DNA of 59,033 nt from Nitrososphaeria archaeon (GCA_029775915.1 JARVKA010000007.1:1-59033), one strand, 5' to 3'; shown: positions 44,667 through 54,780, counted from the first letter of the stretch. The notes: generated by a model not told the origin, from the letters alone. Numbers and translations: made by a program.

Positions 44667-45755
44667 CTAAAAATTCCTTAAAAATTCTCTTAAATTTATA
44701 CCCAATTCTTTTTTAAATATATGCTCTAAAGCATTGATACTTTCTTGTTGTGAAAGAGTGGTATTAATAATCGAGACGCCCGTATTGTGTATAGTAATTT
44801 TAGTATCTTCATTATAAGTGAAGGTAAGGCTTAACTTACCTTTAACATTTATTTTATAACCATCATTACTTAATTTATCAGCAAGCTCATTCAAATTTAA
44901 ATTCAATATCTCCTTTGGCGCTACGGTAAATACTCTCATCCCACCTCTACCACAAAGCTCCATAACCGTAATTGTGGGTGGTATTGATTCTAAAATTCCA
45001 TTATCTCCACATACGATGCATTTTGAATCTCTCTTCACATTAACCTTATCGAATGTAAGATCCTTCAAATCACATAATAGTAAGCTTCCAGCAAGGCTCG
45101 GCTTTTGATTAAGAATTAACTTAATAGCTTCAGATACTTCTATACTGGCGATAAGAGATACTATTGATGGATGAACACCAACGATTGCACATTTAGGGAG
45201 CTCATTATCACGTAAATTGGGAAAAATGCATTTGAGGCAAGGTGTCTTGTAAGGGATTATTGTTGAAGCTGCAGCTAAAGTTCGAATAGCAGCACCATAT
45301 ACAAATGGAATTTTATGCTTAACACATGCATAATTAATAGCATAGCGTGCTTCAATCGAATCTAAACCATCTATAACCACATCTACGCCACGCACAACCA
45401 TTTCAGCAGTTTTATAATTAATAACTAATGGTAATGGCTCTACCCTTACATCAGGGTTTATTCGCTGTATAATATTAGATGCAGCCTCAACCTTCGCATA
45501 CCCAATAAAATCCATAGTATAAATCGATTGGCGATGCAAATTTGATAAATCCACCACGTCTTGATCCACAATTCTTAAAAAACCTATACCCATTCCTGCC
45601 AATTGTAAGATGATATGACTTCCTAATCCACCAAGCCCTATTACACATACTTTAGCTTCCTTCAACTTTAATTGACCTTTATAGCCAATATCATCCAACA
45701 CGATTTGCCTAGAATAACGATCTAACTCAATATCTGATAAACTCAAATCAACCAC
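44667..45755 (-). CDS. E1-like adenylyltransferase (MoeB/ThiF/UbaA family)
   Basis: 362 residues. Nucleotide site GLGGLGSHIILQLAGMG, activating region RIVDQDVVDLSNLHRQ, and two C-x2-C pairs (CLKC, CIVC) for structural zinc. KCAIVGVHP positions a Cys like the catalytic Cys of MoeB/UbaA enzymes. After residue about 260 a C-terminal extension of about 100 residues has no recognised family. It overlaps the ThiS/MoaD-like gene by eight bases and should adenylate that protein's Gly-Gly end for sulfur transfer (tRNA thiolation, molybdopterin or thiamine). Confidence 0.88.
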   Translation of the reverse strand: MVDLSLSDIELDRYSRQIVLDDIGYKGQLKLKEAKVCVIGLGGLGSHIILQLAGMGIGFLRIVDQDVVDLSNLHRQSIYTMDFIGYAKVEAASNIIQRINPDVRVEPLPLVINYKTAEMVVRGVDVVIDGLDSIEARYAINYACVKHKIPFVYGAAIRTLAAASTIIPYKTPCLKCIFPNLRDNELPKCAIVGVHPSIVSLIASIEVSEAIKLILNQKPSLAGSLLLCDLKDLTFDKVNVKRDSKCIVCGDNGILESIPPTITVMELCGRGGMRVFTVAPKEILNLNLNELADKLSNDGYKINVKGKLSLTFTYNEDTKITIHNTGVSIINTTLSQQESINALEHIFKKELGINLREFLRNF

Positions 45756-46029
45756 CAGCTACCGCTGGTAAAATATCTATTCTGTCACCATCTTTAAGTA
45801 TAGCCATTAAACCACCTATAAGCCTTGAGTTCCTTCCATTTATGTAAATGTTAATAAAGCGATTCAATTTATCATTACTCTCTAAAATTCTCTTTTTAAA
45901 TTCTTCACCATACTTTTCGATAAGAATATTTATCAACTCATTTAAAGTATTAGCATTAATCTCTATAATCCTTTCACCACTTGTGTATTGGGAGAAGATT
46001 GATGGTAAGGAAACTTTAATCCGAGCCAA
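45748..46029 (-). CDS. MoaD/ThiS/SAMP-like ubiquitin-fold sulfur carrier
   Basis: 93 residues with beta-grasp features: FINIYINGRNSRLIGGLMAILKDGDRIDILPAVAGG. The C-terminus is exactly Gly-Gly with no extension, the form needed for adenylation by the adjacent E1-like protein. It may serve sulfur transfer for molybdopterin or tRNA, or act as a small archaeal modifier; the context with threonine synthase does not decide this. Confidence 0.88.
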   Translation of the reverse strand: MARIKVSLPSIFSQYTSGERIIEINANTLNELINILIEKYGEEFKKRILESNDKLNRFINIYINGRNSRLIGGLMAILKDGDRIDILPAVAGG

Positions 46030-46036
46030 CTTTAAC

Positions 46037-47254
46037 TCATACTCCTATAACTTTAGCCAATAATTCAATATCAGGCTTTATCGTTTTTAAAATAGGTGTA
46101 GAAATAATCTCAAGACTTTTTAAACCACTACCTGTTACACAACATACAACCTTTTCATCCTTGGAAATCTTACCTTGCTCTACTAACCTCTTTAATACAG
46201 CAATAGTTATACCACCTGCAGGCTCTGCAAATATCCCTTCAGTCTTAGCGAGGAGTTGAATCGCTTCCAAAATATCTAAATCTCTAGCACTTTCTGCATA
46301 ACCATTTTGTTTTTTAATCTTTCTTAAGGCATACAACCCATCACCAGGCTCGCCAATCGCTAAACTCTTCGCAATAGTATCGGGATGCTCTATAGGAATT
46401 ATCTCCTCATTACCATTTTTAAATGCTTTAACTACAGGTGAGCAACCTTCAGGTTGTGCACCCGTTATCTTTGTATAAAACTCATTTATCAACCCTATTC
46501 TTTCCAACTCCTCAAACCCTTTACACATTGAGTGAAGCAAAGCACCACTACCAATAGGGATGATGATATGATCGGGTAAGTTCCAATTCAATTGCTCCGC
46601 TATTTCAAAGGCAAGAGTCTTTGACCCCTCAACATAGTATGGTCTTAAATTGATATTCACTATACCTAGATTGAATAAATCTGCAGCTTGGGAAGCAAGT
46701 CGATTAACATCATCATAATCTCCATCCACCTCTATCACATAAGCACCATAAGCTGAAGCTTGAACAATCTTAGCCCTTTCTATCCCACTGGGTATAAAGA
46801 CGTAACATTTAAGCCCACCTTTCGCAGCACATGCAGATGTAGCTGCAGCAAGGTTGCCAGTAGAAGCGCATCCCACAGAAGAGATGCCTAACTCTAATGC
46901 TTTTGAGACACCTACACTAGCCGGTCTATCTTTAAATGAATAAGTTGGATTAAGCGTATCATTCTTTATATATAGTTGATTCAAACCAAGAATCTTACCA
47001 AGCTTCTCACATTTTATTAAAGGTGTGAAGCCTACAGTTAAATCGATGATATTTAATGGGTTAAGAATTGGTAAAAGTTCAAAGTACCTCCATAAATTTC
47101 TCGACCTGATATTGAGCTTATCCTTTGTCAAATTTATTGCATCATAATCATAAATAACATCGAGGGGGCCGAAGCATTCATCACAAACATATTTAAGTGT
47201 AGGTTCATATTCGGTTGAACATTCTCTACATTTAAGGCTTTTAATTCTTCCCAT
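46037..47254 (-). CDS. thrC: threonine synthase
   Basis: 405 residues, PLP enzyme converting O-phosphohomoserine to threonine. An N-terminal zinc ribbon (CRECSTEYEPTLKYVCDEC) precedes the PLP domain with the cofactor Lys in NPTYSFKDRPASVG, and the phosphate loop is in IPIGSGALL. First gene of a three-gene operon with the sulfur carrier (7-base gap) and the E1-like gene. The linkage with a ThiS/MoaD protein recalls sulfur-relay-dependent amino acid enzymes, but thrC itself needs no sulfur. Confidence 0.93.
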   Translation of the reverse strand: MGRIKSLKCRECSTEYEPTLKYVCDECFGPLDVIYDYDAINLTKDKLNIRSRNLWRYFELLPILNPLNIIDLTVGFTPLIKCEKLGKILGLNQLYIKNDTLNPTYSFKDRPASVGVSKALELGISSVGCASTGNLAAATSACAAKGGLKCYVFIPSGIERAKIVQASAYGAYVIEVDGDYDDVNRLASQAADLFNLGIVNINLRPYYVEGSKTLAFEIAEQLNWNLPDHIIIPIGSGALLHSMCKGFEELERIGLINEFYTKITGAQPEGCSPVVKAFKNGNEEIIPIEHPDTIAKSLAIGEPGDGLYALRKIKKQNGYAESARDLDILEAIQLLAKTEGIFAEPAGGITIAVLKRLVEQGKISKDEKVVCCVTGSGLKSLEIISTPILKTIKPDIELLAKVIGV

Positions 47255-47387
47255 ATTTATTCGCTAGAACCCCTAGCGATGGGGCATTACTTAAACAATT
47301 CTGAATAAAAATTTAATAATACTGAACAACATTTAATCTTTTAACGACTTAGAATTAAACTTTATTTCACTCTATTCAATTAGCTGA

Positions 47388-47459
47388 GATTGTTAAGATA
47401 AGGTGAATAAAATAGACAGAAATTTAATCTATTTTATTCAAGTTATTATCTTGACAATC
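47388..47459. repeat. long imperfect inverted repeat between thrC and copA
   Basis: GATTGTTAAGATAA...TGAATAAAATAG (from 47388) is matched by its complement ending at 47459, CTATTTTATTCA...TTATCTTGACAATC, around a 13-base loop. The arms are about 28-31 bp with a small internal loop and one mismatch, and weaker matching extends outward over the copA stop. In RNA this is a stable hairpin: a terminator or 3' stabiliser for copA, a thrC leader structure, or a small transposon-like (MITE) remnant. Confidence 0.65.
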
Positions 47460-47464
47460 CCAAA

Positions 47465-49651
47465 TTAGCTTATCTTAAACCTTTTAAGCAAAATGGAATT
47501 GCCAACTACAGAAATATCACTCAATACCATTGCAATAGCTGAAATTGTAGGTGTGATTAAAATCTTAAAGAAAGGATATAAAACTCCAGCCGCTATGGGA
47601 ATTGTAGAAATATTATAAATAAATGCCCAAAATAAGTTTTGCTTGATTTTACTTACAGTCTTCTCACTTAACTTTATTGCTGAGATAACATCTCTTAAAT
47701 CATCCTTTATGAGTACAATATCGCCAGCAGATTTTGCTATATCATTACCAGAGCCAATAGCTATCCCTATATTACTTTGAGTTAAAGCTGGTGCATCATT
47801 AATACCATCCCCAACCATTATAACAATTTTTCCATTTCTCTGTAATCTTTCAATCTCTTTTGCCTTATCTTGTGGCAATACTTCAGCTAAAACTTTTTTG
47901 ATCCCAAGCTCTTTAGCTATATAACTTGCAACCTTTTTATTATCTCCAGTTAGCATAATTACTTCTAATCCAATTTCTTCAAGCTTTTGTATAGTTTCTT
48001 TGGAAAATTCTTTAAGGGTATCTGCTACCCCAACAATACCAATAACCTTTTTATTTAAAGTAACAATTATAGTTGTAATTCCACTTTCTTGTAAGGATGA
48101 AATTTCCTTTTCAAACTCCTTTACATCGATTTTATAATCATCCATAAGAGCTAGGTTCCCAACCAAAATTTCCTCATTTTGATATTTTGCAATAACTCCC
48201 TTTCCCGGTATAACCTCAAATTCTTCGGGATCATTAGGTTCAATTTTTCTTTCTTTAGCTGCATCGATTATAGCTCGAGCTATTGGATGCTCAGAATTTT
48301 TCTCTGCAATTGCAGCCAACTCTAAAGTCTTTTCATTAATTATTTTAACCACTTCCAACTTCCCTTTAGTTAAAGTACCAGTTTTATCAAAAATGATTGT
48401 ATCAGCTTTACGAATTATTTCCAACTTTCCTGCATCCCTTATTAAAATACCAAGCCTTGCACCATTTCCCATACCAACCATTAAAGCGGTAGGGGTTGCT
48501 AAACCTAAAGCGCAAGGGCAAGCTATAACTAAAACAGAAACGCTAGCGGTTAATGCGAAAAGGATACTCGAGCCTAAAATAAAATACCAAATTGAAAACG
48601 TGATAAAGGATATTAAAATCACTATAGGAACAAAATATCCAACAACCCTATCAGCAATTCTTTGAATAGGCGCTTTGGTAAGTAAAGCCTCCTCAACGAG
48701 TTTAACTATTTGTGCAAATAAAGTTTCTTTACCAACCTTTTCAGCCCTTATTTTTAACACACCGAATTTGTTAATAGTACCAGCAATAACTTTATCCCCA
48801 ACTTTTTTATCAATGGGAATACTCTCTCCAGTAATCATAGATTCATCAACATTGGAATAACCACCAATTACTATTCCATCAACTGGAATAGTCTCTCCAG
48901 GCTTTACCAATAGGGTATCACCAACCTTAACCTCTTCTAATGGGATTTCAACCTCCTTACCATTCTCAATTAAAGTGGCTTTTTTCGGTTTTAAAGAAAT
49001 CAACTTTTTTATAGCCTCTTCAGCTTTCTTTCTTGTTAAGCTTTCGAGGAAATAGCCAAAGTAAACAGTTGTTAAAATTGTGGTTGAAGCTTCATAAAAC
49101 ACATGTCCTTCAAATAAAAAGGTAGCGGATATGGAGTAAAAATAAGCTACAGAACTACTTAATGCAATTAAAACATCCATATTCGCATTTCTATTTTTTA
49201 ATGAATAGTATGAGCTTTTATAAAATTTATAACCAACCAAAATTTGAACTGGAGTAGCTAAAAGAAATAGTAAAATATTGTATTTAGGAGAGTAATAAAA
49301 AATTTCGATGATGAATACTGGCAATGTAAAAATCAAACCTATGAAGAATATTATAAGTTGCTTTCTTACCTCGTATTTCTCTCTTTTTCCATTTAAAATC
49401 TCTTCCCTTTCTATACCATATACTTCATAGCCAAGTTTTTCAATCGCATCTTTAATCTTTCCCTCATTAATTTCATTAAGATTATAAAAAATAACCGCTT
49501 TCTTTATAGTGAAATTTACAGAAGCTTTAATTATACCTCTCAATTTAGATAATTCTTTCTCTATGATATTTGCACATTCAGCACAATGCATACCTTCTAT
49601 TTTCAAAATGATTTTTTCTTCCCTTACTTTGTTCGAGTTTTTATTAAGCAT
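47465..49651 (-). CDS. copA: heavy-metal P1B-type ATPase, copper type
   Basis: 728 residues. The N-terminal HMA domain has GMHCAECANIIEK (C-x2-C at residues 23-26). Membrane region includes the CPC motif in VLVIACPCALGLATPTALMVG, typical of Cu+/Ag+ transport. Phosphorylation site DKTGTLTKG, SEHP and GDGINDAP loops are all intact. It moves copper across the cytoplasmic membrane. No copper-responsive regulator or chaperone gene is adjacent. Confidence 0.95.
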   Translation of the reverse strand: MLNKNSNKVREEKIILKIEGMHCAECANIIEKELSKLRGIIKASVNFTIKKAVIFYNLNEINEGKIKDAIEKLGYEVYGIEREEILNGKREKYEVRKQLIIFFIGLIFTLPVFIIEIFYYSPKYNILLFLLATPVQILVGYKFYKSSYYSLKNRNANMDVLIALSSSVAYFYSISATFLFEGHVFYEASTTILTTVYFGYFLESLTRKKAEEAIKKLISLKPKKATLIENGKEVEIPLEEVKVGDTLLVKPGETIPVDGIVIGGYSNVDESMITGESIPIDKKVGDKVIAGTINKFGVLKIRAEKVGKETLFAQIVKLVEEALLTKAPIQRIADRVVGYFVPIVILISFITFSIWYFILGSSILFALTASVSVLVIACPCALGLATPTALMVGMGNGARLGILIRDAGKLEIIRKADTIIFDKTGTLTKGKLEVVKIINEKTLELAAIAEKNSEHPIARAIIDAAKERKIEPNDPEEFEVIPGKGVIAKYQNEEILVGNLALMDDYKIDVKEFEKEISSLQESGITTIIVTLNKKVIGIVGVADTLKEFSKETIQKLEEIGLEVIMLTGDNKKVASYIAKELGIKKVLAEVLPQDKAKEIERLQRNGKIVIMVGDGINDAPALTQSNIGIAIGSGNDIAKSAGDIVLIKDDLRDVISAIKLSEKTVSKIKQNLFWAFIYNISTIPIAAGVLYPFFKILITPTISAIAMVLSDISVVGNSILLKRFKIS

Positions 49652-49823
49652 AATTTTACCTCGATTTATCTTTAAAGTACTTTTATAATGTCTATGCTAT
49701 AATATTTTCGATATTTTAGCTCAATACCTTTTAAATTTCAATGCACTCAAATCAAAATGATGAAGAATGCAATGTAATTTATAATTTTCGTAAGTTCATT
49801 ACCCTACAATCTCATTATCATGC

Positions 49824-50651
49824 TTGGATTATCAACAAGTTTTTAAGTTTGGGAGCTCAAATAGTAAAAGGTTGGGAATTTTTCAAAATCATTGGATTAA
49901 AAGAGGTTTAGGGTTATTAGCGATAATCTTAGCCTTCCTTATATCAAACAGCTTTATACAGAGTTATAATTTGCCGAATATCGCTATTAAAGTAGTTACA
50001 GCACAACTTAATTCCTCAATTAATGCAACATCTAACTCATCAAACCAATCAACTCATACAGTTAGAGTAATAGTTAGAGTTTCAAAAATGGTAAATAATG
50101 CACTTTATCCATTACAAAATTTCCAAATTGAAGCTTATAAAGTTAATTTTCTTGAAAATTCAAATAAATCTATTTTAACCCTTTTTTCATCACGCTTAAC
50201 CAATAGATATGGATATGCAATACTACCATTACCTATAGGAGAGTATGTATTGAGAGCGTTTAAAGATTATCATCAACTCGATGATGTGAAGATTAAGCTT
50301 AATGCAAGTGATAAAGAGATTTTCGTGAATTTAATCATCCATGAAAGTATTGTAAAGCCACTTATTATACGATTTTACGATATATTTGGTGAAGAAGGAG
50401 TTATGGAGTTTGGTGATTATTTAGAAGCTTGGTATCCTTTTATTAATGTGAAAAAACTTCAATTGGTATTATTAAATTTAAATGATAAAGTTGAGGTAAA
50501 GATGTTTGTAAAAGAATTGAAAGAGTTAAATAATATCTCATATATCTCTTTATCACCAATTAAACCTTTCCCATTATCTGAAATTCGTAATATCGATTCA
50601 ATCAAGCTCCTTCTTTATAAATATGAGGTGGAGGTATTCAAGAGAAGTTGA
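49824..50651 (+). CDS. unassigned secreted/membrane-anchored protein, first gene of MoxR-DUF58 cluster
   Basis: 275 residues from TTG 49824 (other TTG codons follow, so the start is uncertain). A hydrophobic segment at about residues 28-48 acts as signal anchor. Residues about 70-145 look like a beta-sandwich carboxypeptidase-regulatory-type fold (VRVIVRVSKMVNNALYPLQN...YGYAILPLPIGEYVLRAF), suggesting an extracellular structural module. The C-terminal third is not recognised. It opens a run of tightly packed co-directional genes. Confidence 0.65.
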   Translation: MDYQQVFKFGSSNSKRLGIFQNHWIKRGLGLLAIILAFLISNSFIQSYNLPNIAIKVVTAQLNSSINATSNSSNQSTHTVRVIVRVSKMVNNALYPLQNFQIEAYKVNFLENSNKSILTLFSSRLTNRYGYAILPLPIGEYVLRAFKDYHQLDDVKIKLNASDKEIFVNLIIHESIVKPLIIRFYDIFGEEGVMEFGDYLEAWYPFINVKKLQLVLLNLNDKVEVKMFVKELKELNNISYISLSPIKPFPLSEIRNIDSIKLLLYKYEVEVFKRS

Positions 50652-51160
50652 ATATTATTACTACAAATGTAGAGCATCAACTTTTATTCATCTTTACAAC
50701 CACAATAATCCCAGCTTTAGGTATTTTAATTTTAATAGGCCTCATTTATCCAACATTAAAAAATAAATCAAAGTATAAAAAGTGTGAGTTACAAATCGTA
50801 AATAATAATAGTAAAACGATTCAACTTACAAATTCTTTAAATACAATAAAGAGCTTATATGAGAGTAAAAAGTATCGTGAGGGTATTTTATTAATTTACA
50901 AGAATGTGAAAGATTATATAATAAATGAACTTAAACTCAATATAGATAAAAGCCTTACTGAACGAGAGATATTAATCCAAATTTTAAATCAAGCTCATAA
51001 ACTCACATTTAACATTAATCTTTTTACAAAATTATATGAAATTTATGAATTAACTAGATTTAGTAATAAAGAAGTTTTTGAGCAAGATTTTAACACGTGT
51101 ATTAACATATTAAATTCAATTTGTAAAGATTCATTTATGCAAGAAAATGGTGTGAAGTAA
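50648..51160 (+). CDS. single-span membrane protein with DUF4129-like cytoplasmic domain
   Basis: 170 residues from TTG 50648, overlapping the upstream gene. One membrane helix at about residues 15-36 is followed by a helical domain (LYESKKYREGILLIYKNVKDYI...SLTEREIL...YELTRFSNKEVFEQDF), whose spacing resembles the C-terminal DUF4129 domain commonly found with MoxR-DUF58 genes. Assignment by pattern only. Confidence 0.65.
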   Translation: MNIITTNVEHQLLFIFTTTIIPALGILILIGLIYPTLKNKSKYKKCELQIVNNNSKTIQLTNSLNTIKSLYESKKYREGILLIYKNVKDYIINELKLNIDKSLTEREILIQILNQAHKLTFNINLFTKLYEIYELTRFSNKEVFEQDFNTCINILNSICKDSFMQENGVK

Positions 51161-51562
51161 ATGGATTTATGGTTAATTTTACCATTATTCATCACATTAA
51201 TATTGATAATTGTATTCCTTTATTACATAAGGAAGCAAACAGATTTATCTTATATTAATGATAAAAGGGAAAATCTTTATGGTGAAAGCCAATATGCAAA
51301 AGCTGTTAAAGGTTTGAATGAGTCTCCACCAAACTTTAAAGAAGTGGTAAAATTAATGGAAGAAAAAGTTCGAGAAGAGATTAAAGATTTATTAAAAAAT
51401 GGTAAGTATCAAGGTAAAATCGATCGAGAAATTCAAGTATTTCTTAAAGAGTGTGCTACTGTAAATTCAAAGAATAAAGTTTTAAGTAATGAGTTTAAAA
51501 AGTTATATAAAGACTTTATGAAAGTTAAAGCCTTAATAAATGATTGTTATGAACGATTATAA
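51161..51562 (+). CDS. small membrane-anchored helical protein
   Basis: 133 residues. An N-terminal membrane helix (LILPLFITLILIIVFLYYI) is followed by a charged, entirely helical cytoplasmic part of about 110 residues. It begins immediately after the previous stop, and its end overlaps the moxR start. No family recognised; probably a cluster-specific partner. Confidence 0.65.
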   Translation: MDLWLILPLFITLILIIVFLYYIRKQTDLSYINDKRENLYGESQYAKAVKGLNESPPNFKEVVKLMEEKVREEIKDLLKNGKYQGKIDREIQVFLKECATVNSKNKVLSNEFKKLYKDFMKVKALINDCYERL

Positions 51563-52523
51563 TCTTCCAAAGCGTATTTATGAAAATGTACTACGCGAGG
51601 TATCAAGGATAGTAATTGGAAAGAATGAAATTATTAAAATGCTTACAATAGCGATTTTCTCAGAGGGGCATGTATTATTAGAAGGAGTTCCTGGTGTGGC
51701 AAAGACCCTTCTCGCTAAAGCTTTTGCAAAATCTATGGGGTTGAGATTTAAAAGAATTCAATTTACACCAGATATGCTACCATCAGATATTATAGGTACA
51801 TTTGTTTTTAATCAAAAGTTGCAAGACTTTGTATTTAGAGAAGGGCCAATCTTTGCCAATGTAATTTTGGCTGATGAGATTAACAGAACTACTCCTAAAA
51901 CTCAATCCGCACTTTTAGAGGTGATGCAAGAGAAGCAAGTAACGGTTGAAGGATTTACTAAAAAGGTAAATGATCCATTTATTGTGATTGCAACTCAAAA
52001 CCCCGTTGAGCATGAAGGTACATATCCACTACCTGAAGCTCAACTGGATCGATTTATGTTTAGATTGATTATGGATTATCCAACACACAATGAAGAAGTA
52101 AAGATTCTTAAGCTCGCATCTTCAAATGTTGATTTTAACTCAATATCTACTGTAATCTCTAAAGATGATGTTTTGAATGCACAATCTGTAGTGAAGAGGA
52201 ATATTTATGTGGACTCTGATATTATGCATTACATCACTTCCATTGTAGAAAATACTCGGAATCATAAGCAAGTTATATTGGGAGGGAGCCCAAGAGCTTC
52301 AATCCATTTATTAAATGCGAGTAAAGCTTTAGCAGCGATTTATGGAAGGGATTATGTAATACCCGATGATGTTAAAGAACTAGCATTCCATGTATTAAAC
52401 CATCGAATATTGTTAAAACCTGAGCTTTTAATAGAGGCAAAATCTTTTAACGACCCATTTCATTACAATGAGCTTCGCTCTATAATCCTTGACAGTTTGA
52501 GTAATACAGAACCTCCGAGGTAA
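51540..52523 (+). CDS. moxR: MoxR-family AAA+ ATPase
   Basis: 327 residues (ATG 51540 or 51549). Walker A GVPGVAKTLLAKA, Walker B VILADEINRTTPKTQSALLEVMQE, sensor I IATQNPVEHEGTYPLPEAQLDRF and sensor II GGSPRASIHLL are complete. MoxR ATPases act as chaperones for partner VWA/DUF58 proteins and membrane complexes. It precedes the DUF58 gene by five bases, the standard pairing. Confidence 0.95.
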   Translation: MIVMNDYNLPKRIYENVLREVSRIVIGKNEIIKMLTIAIFSEGHVLLEGVPGVAKTLLAKAFAKSMGLRFKRIQFTPDMLPSDIIGTFVFNQKLQDFVFREGPIFANVILADEINRTTPKTQSALLEVMQEKQVTVEGFTKKVNDPFIVIATQNPVEHEGTYPLPEAQLDRFMFRLIMDYPTHNEEVKILKLASSNVDFNSISTVISKDDVLNAQSVVKRNIYVDSDIMHYITSIVENTRNHKQVILGGSPRASIHLLNASKALAAIYGRDYVIPDDVKELAFHVLNHRILLKPELLIEAKSFNDPFHYNELRSIILDSLSNTEPPR

Positions 52524-52528
52524 TCTTT

Positions 52529-53845
52529 ATGAAATTAACAGCTAGGGGTAGTGTTACTGCGAATTCATTATGCATTTTAATCTTAATCAGTTGGATTATT
52601 TTTAATTCAATGTTTATAGCTACATCTATTGTGCTTTTTTTATTATTCACAATTGAAGCCATACACTTTCATTTATTAAGTAAAAACTTAAAGCGGCTTA
52701 AATTTGAACGAAATGTGGATCAAAAGCCATTCTTTGTAGGTGATTTTGTAAATATTAATTTAACCATTAAAAATATGGGGAATAAACGATTAAGTAAGTT
52801 GGATATTGAGGATAAAATACCTAATACATTTCTCATCACTTCTGGATTTAATCGAGCACTCATTAATTTAGATGGTGAATGTACGTATAAGCTCAACTAT
52901 AGTGCAATACCTTTGGAGAATGGTCAGCATAGCATTAAAGGTATCTCAATACGCTTTTATGATCCTTTAATGCTCTTCTGGACTTCATATGAAGTTGATC
53001 TTAATACGGTGATTAAAGTTTATCCTAAAATTCAATTTATGGATACAATTAAAAATCAAAAGATATTACTACCTCGATTATACTTTGGAACTCATCAACT
53101 TCAAAAGGGGGGTTTAGGAACTGAGTTTTATGAAATTAGAAATTATAATCTTGGAGATGATTATAAATTAATAGCTTGGAAAGCTGTTGCACACTCACCT
53201 GAACATGAATTAATGATTAAGTTGCAAGAGAAGCAAAAAAGTATGAAATTATTTATAGTAATTTGTAATGATAAAGCTATGGATGATGGTTACATCGGAA
53301 GGAGGAAGATCAATAAAGTGGTAGAAGCGATTCTATCTCTTTTAACCTTAATTGAGGAAGAAAATCAAGTTATTCTCACCTTTTTTAATCAATACGGTAA
53401 GGTGCGAGTTGAATCATTTTTAGGTAAGGATCGTTTTATAAGAGCTTTAAACATTTTAAATGAAATTAAGCCTGTAATGATGAATGATCCATTAAAACTT
53501 TTAGATTATGTGATAATAAATAAAGATTCAAAAGCAATGATTATTTTAATTCTTAATCCAATCTCCAATATAGAGCCTTTATTATCAAAGCTTAAAGTTA
53601 TGAAGATTAAACATAATTTAATTCATCTTTTTATCCTCGATACTTCAAAATTTTTACCATCCCCAAATAATGTGAGTATTGAGGTTAAGAATGCTTATGA
53701 GTTATTAAATAATGAAGAGAGGCTAAATATAGAGAAGTTATACTCAGCTTGTGTATCAAAAGGTTTATTGGTTAAGATTTGTGGTCCTGATGATTTGTTA
53801 GATAATCTCATACATCAATATTTGTTAACAAGGCTTCAAGTGTGA
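52529..53845 (+). CDS. DUF58 domain protein
   Basis: 438 residues. Two N-terminal membrane helices, a beta-rich region (about residues 55-180), then the DUF58 core GTEFYEIRNYNLGDDYKLIAWKAVAHSPEHELMIK (about residues 195-230) and a VWA-like C-terminal domain. The first VWA strand reads LFIVICNDKAMDDG, where the usual DxSxS metal site is not conserved. Partner of the upstream MoxR. Confidence 0.92.
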   Translation: MKLTARGSVTANSLCILILISWIIFNSMFIATSIVLFLLFTIEAIHFHLLSKNLKRLKFERNVDQKPFFVGDFVNINLTIKNMGNKRLSKLDIEDKIPNTFLITSGFNRALINLDGECTYKLNYSAIPLENGQHSIKGISIRFYDPLMLFWTSYEVDLNTVIKVYPKIQFMDTIKNQKILLPRLYFGTHQLQKGGLGTEFYEIRNYNLGDDYKLIAWKAVAHSPEHELMIKLQEKQKSMKLFIVICNDKAMDDGYIGRRKINKVVEAILSLLTLIEEENQVILTFFNQYGKVRVESFLGKDRFIRALNILNEIKPVMMNDPLKLLDYVIINKDSKAMIILILNPISNIEPLLSKLKVMKIKHNLIHLFILDTSKFLPSPNNVSIEVKNAYELLNNEERLNIEKLYSACVSKGLLVKICGPDDLLDNLIHQYLLTRLQV

Positions 53846-54780
53846 TTACATTGATGATAAATTTGCTTAAAGTATTATTCCTCTTTGGATTTCTCCTCCC
53901 TACACTTCATTATGCATCATTAATAAAATACCATCAATATATTATGAGGCTTGCAGAGCCATTCGCTATATATAATGTTGGCATGGTAAATGTAATATTA
54001 GTAGCATTCGTAATTTTATGGTCAACTTTCAGTAAAGAGTTAAAAAGTGAGCGTATCAAAACGATTGGAACATTTTTATTAATGATTTGTATCTTAACAC
54101 CATCCTTACTTTTACTTATAGCGATATTTATAGCGAGAAGTATGATTCAAATTGTATCAAATTTTTACTTAAGTTGGATTGGGTCTGTAGTAATAATGTT
54201 ACCGATTTTATGGATTATTAAATTAGCTGATAGTGTTGTTAATCTAAAGGGTAGCGTTACCACACCAATAAATCACACTATAGCTGGATACATCTCCATA
54301 ATTTTCTTAAATTCAATTGAAAATATAGGATTTGGTTATTTAATGGATATTGATAATCTCTCATACATTGGTTTAAAAGCTTTGATTATCTTTGCTGATT
54401 TCTTATTTTTAATATTGAATAGCATTGCACCTATAAATATTACAAGACAATTTTCATTCGTCTCAGAATTATCAACTATAGGTGAGTTGCCAAAATGGTT
54501 AATTGCAACCTTTATAATCACCTCTGCCACATACTTTTACTTTAAATTGGAGCTTAGTAAAGATGAGTTGATTTTAGAAAAGAATTTTAATCGATTAGAA
54601 CCTACTACTATTGAATCAACATTATTCAGAATAGGTTTAACCATTTTAATAGCTGTAACATTAACAGTGATTTTATTATGGATTATGGGACCACTTTTAT
54701 CGATTGGTTTACCTATAATTGCAATTTTATTAACGATTATATGTGTGATGGAGATATTAAAGAGGTTAAGAGTTAATTGA
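53842..54780 (+). CDS. multi-pass membrane protein of MoxR-DUF58 cluster
   Basis: 312 residues with about eight hydrophobic segments spread along the chain and no soluble domain. It overlaps both neighbours by four bases. No family recognised; its place suggests it is the membrane core of the complex handled by MoxR. Confidence 0.7.
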   Translation: MITLMINLLKVLFLFGFLLPTLHYASLIKYHQYIMRLAEPFAIYNVGMVNVILVAFVILWSTFSKELKSERIKTIGTFLLMICILTPSLLLLIAIFIARSMIQIVSNFYLSWIGSVVIMLPILWIIKLADSVVNLKGSVTTPINHTIAGYISIIFLNSIENIGFGYLMDIDNLSYIGLKALIIFADFLFLILNSIAPINITRQFSFVSELSTIGELPKWLIATFIITSATYFYFKLELSKDELILEKNFNRLEPTTIESTLFRIGLTILIAVTLTVILLWIMGPLLSIGLPIIAILLTIICVMEILKRLRVN

